From Sanderia malayensis (lineage: Eukaryota; Cnidaria; Scyphozoa; Semaeostomeae; Pelagiidae), in NCBI GenBank assembly GCA_013076295.1, contig RQOL01000729.1, forward strand, positions 3,534,001 to 3,598,000: a stretch of 64,000 bases of DNA, read 5' to 3'. The translations under genes were made by a program, and so were the position numbers. The notes under the pieces are model-generated. The model ran no database searches, was not told the origin of the DNA, and saw nothing but the letters and a program-made list of their open reading frames with translations. Below are positions 55,166 to 64,000 of the stretch, in pieces (position 1 is the first letter of the stretch; every line of letters begins with the position of its first letter).

Positions 55166-56407
55166 TCACAAAGATGTTAAATCAGTTTCATACATTTCTG
55201 CTTGGTACCCAGGTTGTTGCTCAGTGTATACACTCTTCCCAATAGATGTTTGCTTTGGCTGACTTTGAAAATTCATGTATGGGTTGTAGCCATGCTGCCT
55301 GTAGGGAATAATGTTCGCATCACTATAACATGGTGTGGGATAAGCAAATTGCTGTTGAGCCTCTTGACGTTTGGCAGTTTCAATGTCATTAAAAATCTTC
55401 ATTATTTGAAACGTGGCCATGACCTTTTGATGTGGTTCCAAATTCTTCAATAAGCCAACTAGACTCAAACAGAAATGGTGATCATCCTCAGATCCATCTT
55501 TATTTGCCACAGGTTTAGGTTGTCGTGGCTCATCGTCAATTGCTTTCTTAACACTTTTCATTGTGCTAACGAATTCCCTGTCCATTTCTATAGAAGACAC
55601 TGGTTTGTTTCCTTTTGACCAAGCTCCTTTTCTTGGCTTCTTTTTTCTCTCCTCTATTACAGGTTGCTCTTTGCTAATATTGAAACTCTGGCTCATCCTC
55701 TTTACCGGGACTGCGATTGTTTGCTTTTTAGTAGCAGTGGCAGAGGTAGAAATATTAGGTCCCTCATCAAGACTCACATGCAAGGATGATCTTCCACTCT
55801 CATCTTCAGTACCAAGTTCATGGGAAATAGCTGCTAGTGATTCCCATGTTTTCTCTACACTTGATACTGTGCTGCTTTGTTCTAGGCTGCTAGTGTCGAA
55901 GTGTTCAGTCTGACCAGTCTCATCATCAATCTGCATGTCTATGCCATCTAATTCAGCTTCATCATAGACCTCTGTTTCTCTCACAACACTACCATCATTT
56001 CCTGACTCATCTCCTGATGAAAGCATCTCTGTTGTTGTTGGTTTCTTCTTGAAATTTGTCGTACTTCTTCTGTGCTGTATGTGTGTCAACAGCCATCGGA
56101 GATGCTCATATTCTGGTTTTATTTCTGGGACATCACCAATTCCTGACCCTGACCTGATAGATCTTTGTCGCTTGATGTACTTTGAAAAGTTTGTCCTTAT
56201 ACTATTGTAACGTTTTTGGGCCTCTGTCCAGTCCAATTTCAGCTCCAAACCTATCTGTCTCCAGGCATTCTTCTTTTCGAGGGGTATTTTATAATCTCTA
56301 CAACTTTTATCGTACACGGCTGCATACTTAAGTACACAGTTCATCAGAGTTTCGTTGTCAGCATAAGTTCTTTCAACATCATTAACGGCATCGGTTTGAG
56401 TCGCCAT
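55166..56407 (-). CDS. MADF-BESS domain DNA-binding protein, intact 413-aa ORF
   Basis: Complete, uninterrupted single-exon ORF from ATG 56407 to TGA 55166. Residues ~18-110 form a MADF (Myb/SANT-like) domain: LMNCVLKYAAVYDKSCRDYK, AWRQIGLELKLDW, KRYNSIRTNFSKYIKR, SGSGI. The middle is acidic and Ser/Thr-rich, with a basic patch ERKKKPRKGAW around residue 255. Residues ~310-345 match a BESS protein-interaction motif (DHHFCLSLVGLLKNLEPHQK, then IMKIFNDIE). MADF/Myb-like proteins are the usual second gene of PIF/Harbinger transposons, where they bind the transposon ends and help import the transposase. The Harbinger-like end 350 bp upstream (56757) supports that reading. A host transcription factor is the alternative. 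Confidence 0.75.
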   Translation of the reverse strand: MATQTDAVNDVERTYADNETLMNCVLKYAAVYDKSCRDYKIPLEKKNAWRQIGLELKLDWTEAQKRYNSIRTNFSKYIKRQRSIRSGSGIGDVPEIKPEYEHLRWLLTHIQHRRSTTNFKKKPTTTEMLSSGDESGNDGSVVRETEVYDEAELDGIDMQIDDETGQTEHFDTSSLEQSSTVSSVEKTWESLAAISHELGTEDESGRSSLHVSLDEGPNISTSATATKKQTIAVPVKRMSQSFNISKEQPVIEERKKKPRKGAWSKGNKPVSSIEMDREFVSTMKSVKKAIDDEPRQPKPVANKDGSEDDHHFCLSLVGLLKNLEPHQKVMATFQIMKIFNDIETAKRQEAQQQFAYPTPCYSDANIIPYRQHGYNPYMNFQSQPKQTSIGKSVYTEQQPGYQAEMYETDLTSL

Positions 56408-56757
56408 TTTGTTTTTTTCTTAGCTCCTTCAGATCAGATTTCAGAACGAGGTGGAATAGAACATGTTTTGATTGGTCTAAATTAACAAAGGCAGACAATG
56501 GTGTGCCGGCGGCTACCGCAGGCAACCTGTTTCCATATAAAATTTCATGGCTGAAGATGCCGCAAGGATCGAGAAAAGTTGAAATGATTCAACTTTCTGC
56601 AGGTCATTACGGTACCGTAACGATGGTGCCTGCAGCTGTCGGCGGTACCGGGAGAAGTGGTTTCCATATAACTTGAAATGGCCAGCAGCAATGGTTCCGG
56701 CAATGCCTGTGGCAGCCTTACAGCACCTTACGGCTATATGGAAACCAGGCTTTACCT
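56408..56757. mobile_element. Harbinger-type terminal/subterminal region
   Basis: Ends ...GGCTATATGGAAACCAGGCT|TTA, and holds two inner TTTCCATATAA repeats (about 56529, 56651) and GGTACCGTAACG-type palindromes. The TTTCCATATA-rich end with a TTA neighbour fits PIF/Harbinger. The matching left end was not found below 55166. Confidence 0.5.
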
Positions 56758-56821
56758 CATGGTAATTCTCTTATTTGCATGAATGGAATACGAGGTGAAA
56801 TTAATCTTTCTTTAAGTGGAG

Positions 56822-58802
56822 TTAAGTGGAGTTTTCAGGAAACCCCTCCAATATTGCTCTTGGACAAGTTGGTGTTTTCCCATTCAACAATGAGTTGGGG
56901 CAGGTTTGACAAATCCACTCAACATTTGAGACACTTTTTACTCCATTAATACACCTTGTGTTGATATCTTTATCGCAAGTATACCTATTTATCATAAAAT
57001 GTAAAACTGAAGAACGGTACCATAGCTGATCACAACAAGTGCATATATACTCAGGGCCACTCTGAACGCTTCTTTGAAAAGATGCTACAATGCTATTCAT
57101 AAGAGGCAAAGATTTTATTGTGTTATCTCTCTGCTTACTAGATGCTGACTTTAAACATGTTTCCAATTTTCTCAATAATTTTTTACTCTTGTTCACTTGT
57201 TGGTTGAAGAAATCATTGATTTTCATATAATTTTCATCAGTTTCTTTTTTACGAGCATTTTCATTATTTTTTTGAGACTTTTCATTTTCTTTGTAATCAG
57301 GATTTTCTCTGAGCTTTGGCATTTTTTCTTTTACATTTTTGAGGTAGTTTTTATCTGTTGCTTTTCTCTTTTCATAGTATATTTTATTATAAGACTTTCT
57401 TTTTTCCTTAATGTGTTCTCCATTCTGTCTAACATTTTCTAATTTATTTTCTTTGTCATTTGTTTTGTGAATTTTTAGAGAATCATAATCAAAATTAGCT
57501 TTTCTTTTTCTGGTTCTTTGTGTAGAAACATAATGCATTTCATCTAAATGTCCCAAGTGAATTTGTGTTGGTTTTCCTTCTGATTTCAGTGGACTGATAA
57601 TTGTGCATTCCTGGAAATTTTCAGCAGAATTGGAAATAAGAATGTGACAATTGTAAGCATTTTGCTACTGCTTGCACTATTCTGTGATCACACGAAGTTC
57701 CAGTCATAGACATTTTATTTATATATTCAGAAAAAGAACTATCAGTGATACTATCAAGGAAATTTTCTGGATATTCAGTCATATCTTACTCACGCAGCTC
57801 GTATTTCATTATGATGTTCTTCTGTTGAAAAAAATTGATGTGAAACTCCTCTGAAAAAGCAATTACCATCACCTCTTACATCAACAGGTTCTTAATCAAA
57901 AAAAGAAAGTCTCTTATTCAGGCAATCATGTGCATCATACATTACATTCTGCATCCCACTGTCATTATTGTTAATGTTAATTTGAGTTTCGTTATTGTTG
58001 GATACATCCAAGATAACATCAAAATGGTTACAATCTAAATTTGCAATATATATTGACTGCTCATGGTGCTCATTAAATTCTCTGAATTCATTCATTGAAA
58101 ACCTTGACCACTTTAGCTCAAAACCCCTATTTGAATATACAAAAATATCGGTCTTAAACAACCAGGCTGCTGTTATAATTTCAATATCAGTACCCCAGAT
58201 TTTGTCGTGATTCATTTTACTTCTCAGCAAATATTCATTGACAGAAGTCCCAATGTGTGGATACAATTGTAGTTCTATTTCTGTTATAAATGACGTAATT
58301 TTAGTTCGTACTCTTTGGTATCTGCAATATCTGTTTTACAGAAATTGCATAAGAAATTGCCCGAAAAGGACAATTTCCATCACCGGCTACATTGAATACT
58401 TCAACTGGCCTGTTAAGAGGTTTCGGAATGTCATATTTGTCACCCTTGCCACTTAAATTCATGCCTAATATTGAACAAATCCTGGTCTTAGTAGCATGAG
58501 AAAGAGGATAAAACATGTGTTCAGCTCTGAACATCAAGGATGTCTCTGAATTTTCCATTGGTCCTGGATTTAATTCTACATCTCCAGAAAGAAAAAGCAG
58601 CTTGGTTTGGTTCTTTACTGTGCTGACATCTCCTGCCCTGTCTACGATTTTGCTTGCTCGAGTGTTTTTTAATCCATTTTCTGCATGATGTTTCAAGTTC
58701 CAGTTTGTAATTCCCACAGCTTGCATACAATATAACAGTCTGTGCAGGGTTGGGTGTAAAACTTGTAGGGTCAAAAGCAACACTTTTAATGCCATGATCC
58801 AA
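56822..58802 (-). pseudogene. 2A + two OTU domains + CxxC zinc finger: Helitron-protein-like N-terminus
   Basis: Minus strand, in order. A basic leader is followed by 2A (LSGDVELNPGP, about 58588-58559). OTU-1 has AGDGNCPFRAISYAIS (Cys near 58370), then after a frameshift (~58325) IWGTDIEIITAAW and NLDCNHFDVIL with the His. After a TAA comes OTU-2: DVRGDGNCFFRGVSHQFFS (Cys codon 57861-57859), TEEHHNEIRAA, YPENFLDSITD, CDHRIVQAVAK, and a HYVSTQ end at ~57525. Then a Lys/Glu-rich helical region leads to a zinc finger GPEYICTCCDQLWYRSSV ... WICQTCPNSLLNGK, and a stop at 56822. The zinc finger resembles the segment before DUF6570 in PIF1-helicase/Helitron polyproteins. Rep and helicase parts are missing. 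Confidence 0.7.
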
Positions 58803-59026
58803 AGTACTGATTTAATGTTTTACTGTTTTTTATGCCTTGTTACTCTTTATTATATACTAGCCGGGGGCAAGTGAGAAAAACTTAGTGTGGTTGGCGCACT
58901 TCGTGCGCTGCATTCGCTTACGCTCATGCCTTTTTCAACCCCATGTACAATGGGTTAGCTCGCTATGCTCGCTTCTGTGGTTGGCGCACTTTGTGCGCTG
59001 CATTCACTGCCGTTCATGCCCATACA

Positions 59027-60828
59027 TCTAATATATATATTCTGCGGAGGTCACGTGATGACGCACTTTCTTGCCAAAAACAATAGATTCGACCCGAAAC
59101 AATAGGTCGAACGCCCAAAAACAATGGCCCGAAACGGCGAATCGGTGATCATTAAGGCTTTTTTGAATGGGGGCGCACAAGGTTGGCACTTGCATGGAAA
59201 GGCTCCGTTTCTGGAGTAGGCAAAAGTTATCTATTTTTGGAAGCCTATTTTAAAAGAATTTTTGAGTTATTCCATTAATTACTCCACTAATTGTGCTATC
59301 ACGAAAAAACGACGGTTTACGCTGGCGAAACTTCCAAATTCGCGTCCCCAACTCCATTTTCGAAAAGAATGTTCGCTCTTCACGTGATTCGTTTCGCCTT
59401 TTCCTGCAATTTGATTGGCTCTTTCGCAACTTCACGTGAACAGTGACGCGTTTTTCGTTATCATGCAAATTTGCCCTCGGCAGGCAGCAGGTACTTTTGG
59501 AGAAGACGCGTGTTTTTGTTTTGTACACAAAAAGTGAGGTGGGCGCCTTTCAAAGTGTTTTACCAGCTGAATTATCTTTGTAAAGAGCTCTTAATTGTTT
59601 GAAAGACCCCTGGAGAGTTGCAGGAAACAATAGAGAACACAACACAGGTGATAGCTTTGTTTTGTTTTTTGAATGAAATAGTTGTGGGTTTTGTAGTAGG
59701 CGACCGCCATTGTTGCTTCGGCATGCTAACAACGTTTAGGCCATGGTCAAAGTTTTGAATTTTTCCGGCCCTATTTGCACGATTTTCCCCATTTAAATTT
59801 TTGACAAGTGTTGTCTGATAACACAACTAAAATAATGTGTTGTTTTTTTGTTTTTTTTTTGTTTTTTTACGATTTCCAACAAAGTTGCTTTTCACTCGGG
59901 AAGGAGCAATTTTTCACGCAACACGCGTTGTTTTTGCATTTGCGAAAATTCAATTTTAGCCTGCCACAATTGATTATTTTTTACCCAAACACTTTCGATA
60001 ATTGTTCCCCAACATATTACCTTCATGTTGGTGTTTTTTGAGTTCAACTGGGTCACTATTTGCCACGGTAAATACTATTTTTACTTGCCAAAGTGTGTTC
60101 AAAGGTTTTGCTTTTTGCACGGCTCCGAAATTTCATTCAAACCACTTCCACCAAATGGTCTCTAAGAATTCAGTATTACTTATTTAAGAGATGAGACTAT
60201 TTGCAACGTGTTCGCTGTTTCCTTAGCTACAGTTTGATATAATTTTTATTACAGATTGAGTTTAAATTTTCCAGGATGGATTAAATTTTTGAAAGCACCT
60301 TTTTTTTCAAACTTCACACTGAAGCTATCAACTTTCAGAAACAGCTTTCAGGGGGGCAGCGTGGGCGCCGGGCGGTCGCTTGGCAGGGGGGAAGATTCGA
60401 CCTCCCACCTTTACTTTCTTTAGAAATGTTGCGTCGTAATATGTATTGTAGGGTATGTATTGTAGGGTATGTATTGTAGGGTATGTATAGTAGGGTATGT
60501 ATTGTAGGGTATGTTATGTAGGATATGTATTGTAGGGTATGTATTGTAGGGTATGTTATGTAGGGTATGTATTGTAGGGTATGTATTGTAGGGTATGTAT
60601 TGTAGGGTATGTATTGTATGGTATGTATTGTAGGGTATGTATTGTAGGGCATGTATTGTAGGGTAAGTATGTAGTATGTATGTATGTATGTATGTATGTA
60701 TGGGCATGAGCGGGAGCGAGTGCAGCGCGCGAAGCGCGCCAACCAGATTAAGCATTGCTTACTTGACGGGCTCCGGGGAGGGAGCGAAGCGACCGAACCC
60801 GGCTCATGTATGTATGTATGTATGTATG

Positions 60829-60860
<32 letters not shown>

Positions 60861-60964
60861 GGCATGAGCGGGAGCAGATGCAGCGCGCGCAGCGCGCCAA
60901 CCAAATTAAGCTTTTTTTACTTGACGGACTGGGGCGAACGAGCGAAGCGAGTGATGACCCCTAG
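59027..60964 (+). mobile_element. Helitron, plus orientation, nested in another Helitron
   Basis: Starts TCTAATATATATATTCTGCG after host CATACA, has CACGTGATGACGC and ACAATAG/TCGAAC motifs, a ~1.2-kb AT-rich body, a short 14-bp minisatellite, hairpin modules, and ends TGATGACCCCTAG at 60964 before TACATAC. It sits exactly at an A^T step inside a CATA repeat. No coding capacity. Confidence 0.8.
60437..60672. repeat. 14-bp minisatellite, short array
   Basis: About 16-17 copies of TGTAGGGTATGTAT and variants, in the same position relative to element ends as in the 16-24 kb array. Confidence 0.9.
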
Positions 60965-61009
60965 TACATACATACATACCTACATACATACATACCTACA
61001 TATAAACCT

Positions 61010-61300
61010 ATTATATACCTACTATGCAAACATAATATACCTACTATACCTATTATACCAACATACTATACCTACTATGCCTACTATACAAACATACTAT
61101 GCCTACTATATCTAGTATACAAACATACTATACCTACTATGCAAAGATACTATACCTACTATACCTACTATAAAAACATACTATACATACTATACCTACC
61201 ATAAAAACATACTATGCCTACTGTACCTACTATGAAAACATACTATACCTACTAAAAAAAACATACTATACCTTCTATACCTACTATACAAACATACAAA
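61010..61300. repeat. CTA/ATA-rich microsatellite in Helitron
   Basis: ACTATACCTACTATACAAAC-type repeats, as at 40739-40880. Confidence 0.85.
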
Positions 61301-62075
61301 CATTTGTCGAAAGTTTAAATGAAGAAAATCGTGCAAATAGCGCCTGAAAAGTTCCTAACTTTGACTTTGTTTTCATTGGGCCTAAGCGTTGCAAGCATGC
61401 CGAAGCAATGCCTACTACAAAAACAACAACTATTTCAACTGAGAATACAAAACAAAGCTATCACCTGTGTTTGCTATTGTTTCCTGCAACTCTCCAGGGT
61501 CTTTGAAACAAATAACAGCTTTTTGCAAAGATAATTCAGCTGGTATTACCACCTGAATTATGTTTTATAAAACACTTTGAAAGGCTTCCTTTGTGTTCAA
61601 AACAAAAACACGCGTCTTCTCCAAAAGTACCTGCTGCACCGAGAGTGAATAACGAAAAACGACCGAAAATTCGCATGGGTCGTCTGCAAGCCGAGGACGA
61701 AAAAGAAAAAATGATCGACAACCCACGTGGGTCGCGCAAAAAGAGCCAATCAAATTGCAGGAAAAGGCGAAACGGGTCACGTAAAGAGCGAATACTTTGT
61801 TTGAAAGTGGAGTTGGGAACACAAATTTTGAAGTTTCGCCACCGTAAACCGTAGTTTTTTCGTGATGGCACAATTAGCAGAATAATTAATGGAATAACTC
61901 AAAATTTGTTTTGAAATAGGCTTCCAAAAATAGATAACTTTTGCCTACTTCAGAGACGGAGCCTTTCCATGCAAGTGCCAACCTTGTGCACCCCCATTCA
62001 AAAAAGCCTTATTGATCACCGATTCGTCGTTTCGGTCCATTGTCTGGGGACGTTCGACCCATTTGGCCGGTTAAA

Positions 62076-62560
62076 AATAGACAAAATCTAATTGTAGAGG
62101 CGGGATTTCTATTGTATTACATGGCCTCCGTGATTGGTTTATACGCGTCACGTGATAGAAAAAGAGGGAAAATTCTTGTGTGAAGGGATTTCCCCTTCGT
62201 CCTTCATACTTTTAAAGGTGGGAAGGAAAAGAAATCTGAATCCTCAGAACTGTTCAATCGGTCTGGAGAAATAATCCAGACCAAACTCCACACTCTGTGC
62301 TTGTTTGATCGGAAAATTATTCTCCAAACCTCGTTACCAGTCCCGAGAAACAGGTGAGATTTTAAAGTCGACAAGATATTCCATATTCAAATGTGAGTGA
62401 AGTACAATAAAATACATCGGTAATATTCCGATATATGTCCCTAAATTATGATAATAGGCTCATTAATAAATATCAGCTAATCAACAAAACAGATATGATG
62501 TTTAAGCAATTCAACAGTTTTGTAGTTATTTAAGAACAGTGTCTCCAAAATTTGGTGCCA
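62076..62560. other. no gene recognised; probable 3' region of the DIRS-like element
   Basis: No ORF of note. It follows the recombinase stop on its strand and includes a GTCTGGAGAAATAATCCAGAC inverted repeat near 62262, which might belong to a DIRS terminal structure. Confidence 0.35.
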
Positions 62561-64000
62561 TTATTTTTTGGTATAGTTTGCAAATGTTTTAGCATTTGAC
62601 CAACCAACTGCTTTATTTATTTCGTGTAGATTTAAGCCTTTGCTGTGAGCACTGGGTGTGGAAGCAGACCTTGTAGAGTGTGCTGAAAATGCTCTACAAT
62701 TTATTCCTGCTAGACTCAATGTCTCTTTACACCAGCGAGCAAGTGTACATGATCTAACCGATTTGTGTGGTTCGTGTAGTGTATGAAAAATGCTGATTCA
62801 TCTTTGCGAAGGCCTGCTGTAGCTGCTATGTAAGTCTTTATGAGAGCGACAGGGCATAAATTCATGTCATCCAGGTATTTATTTAGTTGCAAAGGTCTCA
62901 AGTGACGTCCTGGTTTGGTAGTTTTCAAGATTACCGGAATATAAAAATGGCAATAACAATCATTTAAATCTATATAATTAATATCCAGTGCAGCTAAAGA
63001 CTGGTTCCTTTGAGCTGATAATGAGCACAGTAAGGTGACAAGTTTCATTGATAATTTTTGCAGAGAATTTTCTATGCTGGTCTGAATTGTTTTGAGTTAC
63101 CCAAATACCACTTTCACATTGTATGTTTGTGTGTATTTTCGTAACGCTGGCTGTAGTTTGAATATTCCAGTCATAAATCGCCGAACCAAAGGTTGGTTTC
63201 CGAAGGTTAATCCGTCTCTTGGTTTTAGCAACAAAGATAAAGCGGAACGCGCATTGTTAATACAAGACTAACCAATGCCAGTAGAGTTAAATAACGTTGC
63301 TAAAAATTCAATACCCATAGTTGTAGAAGCATTGACTGGGTCCAATTTTTTAAGTACGCAAAATTGTAACCGTTTGGGAATATAAGTTTTCTACTGTTTT
63401 GACGTGCCTTCAGCTAGTGAATGCTCCAGAATGTAAATTGCTTCTGTCAATAATTCTGTTTCCTTTAATTGTTCCCGCCAATATGACAGGCCAGCAGCTC
63501 CAAGCTGTTGTGCAGTGGGTGCTGTACTTCTGGTTTGCCTGGCAGGTCTAGCATTTGTTTTCTACGAGAAATGCATAAAGGTTTGGTTTTAAGCATTCTT
63601 ATTAGGCTTGAGTACCATGGCTGATTTGGCCAATTTGGCACAATGATAATTCCTTCTGCCTCTTCAATTACAATTTTCTGTAATACTCTTCCAATTATGC
63701 AAAAAGGAGGAAAGGCATAAAAGAAATAGTTTTTCCAGTTTAATTGGAAAGCGTCAACAGCATATGCATCTGGGTCCGGTCTGTATGAAGCAAAAGGAAT
63801 AATTTGGTAATTTATGCGGCTTGCAAACAAATCTATTTCTGTCTTTTTATGGAAATATTGAATAATCTCGTTAAAAATGGAAACTGAGAGTTTCCATTCT
63901 GTTTGCAAATTTTCAACTCTGGATTCTTTATCAGCATCTACGTTTTGTTTCCCTGGGATATGGCTTGCTGACAGCCAGATTTCTTTTGAGATGGCAAACG
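62561..64000 (-). pseudogene. DIRS-like retrotransposon: RNase H end + tyrosine recombinase (partial)
   Basis: The frame is open from the window end. ASHIPGKQNVDADKESR and TEWKL are the RNase H tail, followed by IDLFASRINYQ, PDPDAYAVDAFQLNWKNYFF and IIVPNWPNQPWYSSL, a conserved block of YR retroelements. Then the recombinase: GIEFLATLFN, INNARSALSLLL, PLVRRFMTGIF, LVTLLCSLSAQRNQSLAALD (catalytic Arg in AQR), LARWCKETL, AHSTRSAS (His-x-x-Arg) and GWSNAKTFANYTKK with the nucleophilic Tyr, TAA at 62563-62561. Stops near 63390 and 63265 and a frameshift near 62775 inactivate it. DIRS elements integrate through the recombinase rather than a DDE integrase. The reverse transcriptase lies beyond the window. 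Confidence 0.75.

Larger units (their letters stand above)
58857..62075 (-). mobile_element. Helitron, minus orientation, interrupted at 59027
   Basis: 3' end CCCCCGGCTAG (58860-58857) followed by host T (58856). The part 58857-59026 has hairpin modules (GCGCACGAAGTGCGC) and ends in CATACA. The rest resumes at 60965 with TACATAC repeats, the CTA microsatellite, then inverted counterparts of the 59.2-60.0 kb sequences, up to GGTCCATTG...CGTTCGACCCATT near 62075. The expected TC start is missing, so its 5' end is truncated. Confidence 0.7.

Noticed and set aside
55166..56757. A complete Harbinger transposon around the MADF gene
   Set aside because: Only the right end is recognisable; no matching inverted end or transposase ORF was found to the left.

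Overview
The window looks like intergenic and intronic DNA of an invertebrate metazoan genome. It is AT-rich, has spliceosomal introns, carries the 5' end of a eukaryotic 18S rRNA gene, and is packed with eukaryotic transposon families. The 18S piece is too short to place the animal further. I see no clearly intact housekeeping gene. Almost everything is mobile-element DNA of different ages, much of it nested.

Layout. 0-6.2 kb: tail of an integrase-type transposase, then a 5.8-kb element with long terminal inverted repeats and a broken zinc-finger plus XPG/FEN-like nuclease protein (Academ-like). 6.2-9.1 kb: broken alpha-kinase gene, a Harbinger transposase scrap, and an rDNA fragment (external spacer plus the first ~235 nt of 18S). 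11.0-25.5 kb: one minus-strand MULE/ZSWIM-type transposase gene with several exons, broken up by two separate Helitron-type insertions. One is a single 1.07-kb element. The other is a head-to-tail array of four units carrying 14-bp minisatellites and hairpin modules. 25.9-26.6 kb: another Helitron. 27.0-31.3 kb: a small zinc-finger gene model and a second, intron-rich relative of the Academ-like protein. 31.3-33.4 kb: a compact AT-rich cluster of short ORFs (two with membrane segments) ending in an intronless TRAF/MATH-domain protein. 36-40.6 kb: third, badly decayed relative of the Academ-like protein, with a Harbinger-type MITE beside or inside it. 42.2-53.8 kb: a 2A-OTU gene fragment and a family-B DNA polymerase fragment. 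The polymerase is split by a 9.5-kb IS3EU-like transposon with a perfect 6-bp target duplication. 55-58.8 kb: an intact MADF/BESS ORF and a second 2A-OTU-OTU-zinc-finger fragment resembling a Helitron protein N-terminus. 58.9-62.1 kb: one Helitron nested in another of opposite orientation. 62.6-64 kb: the RNase H and tyrosine-recombinase part of a DIRS-like retrotransposon.

How parts work together. The IS3EU-like element has two convergent genes, a DDE transposase (left) and a HECT-type ubiquitin-ligase-like gene (right). Each appears to start with a similar CxxC...CxxC zinc-ribbon exon that splices in phase 1. The right-hand first exon lies in a 993-bp block present three times in tandem, and the ligase ORF carries a TTAA-flanked piggyBac-type MITE whose removal would keep the frame. 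Removing the Helitrons likewise restores continuous reading in the MULE/ZSWIM gene, so the nesting order can be read directly from the sequence.

The best candidates for something under-described are the zinc-ribbon-sharing transposase/HECT pair, the 2A plus tandem-OTU proteins, the GCGAAGC-type covarying hairpins in the Helitrons, and the TRAF/membrane-ORF cluster. Family names (Academ, IS3EU, DIRS, G2E3-like) are from memory of the families; no search was run.
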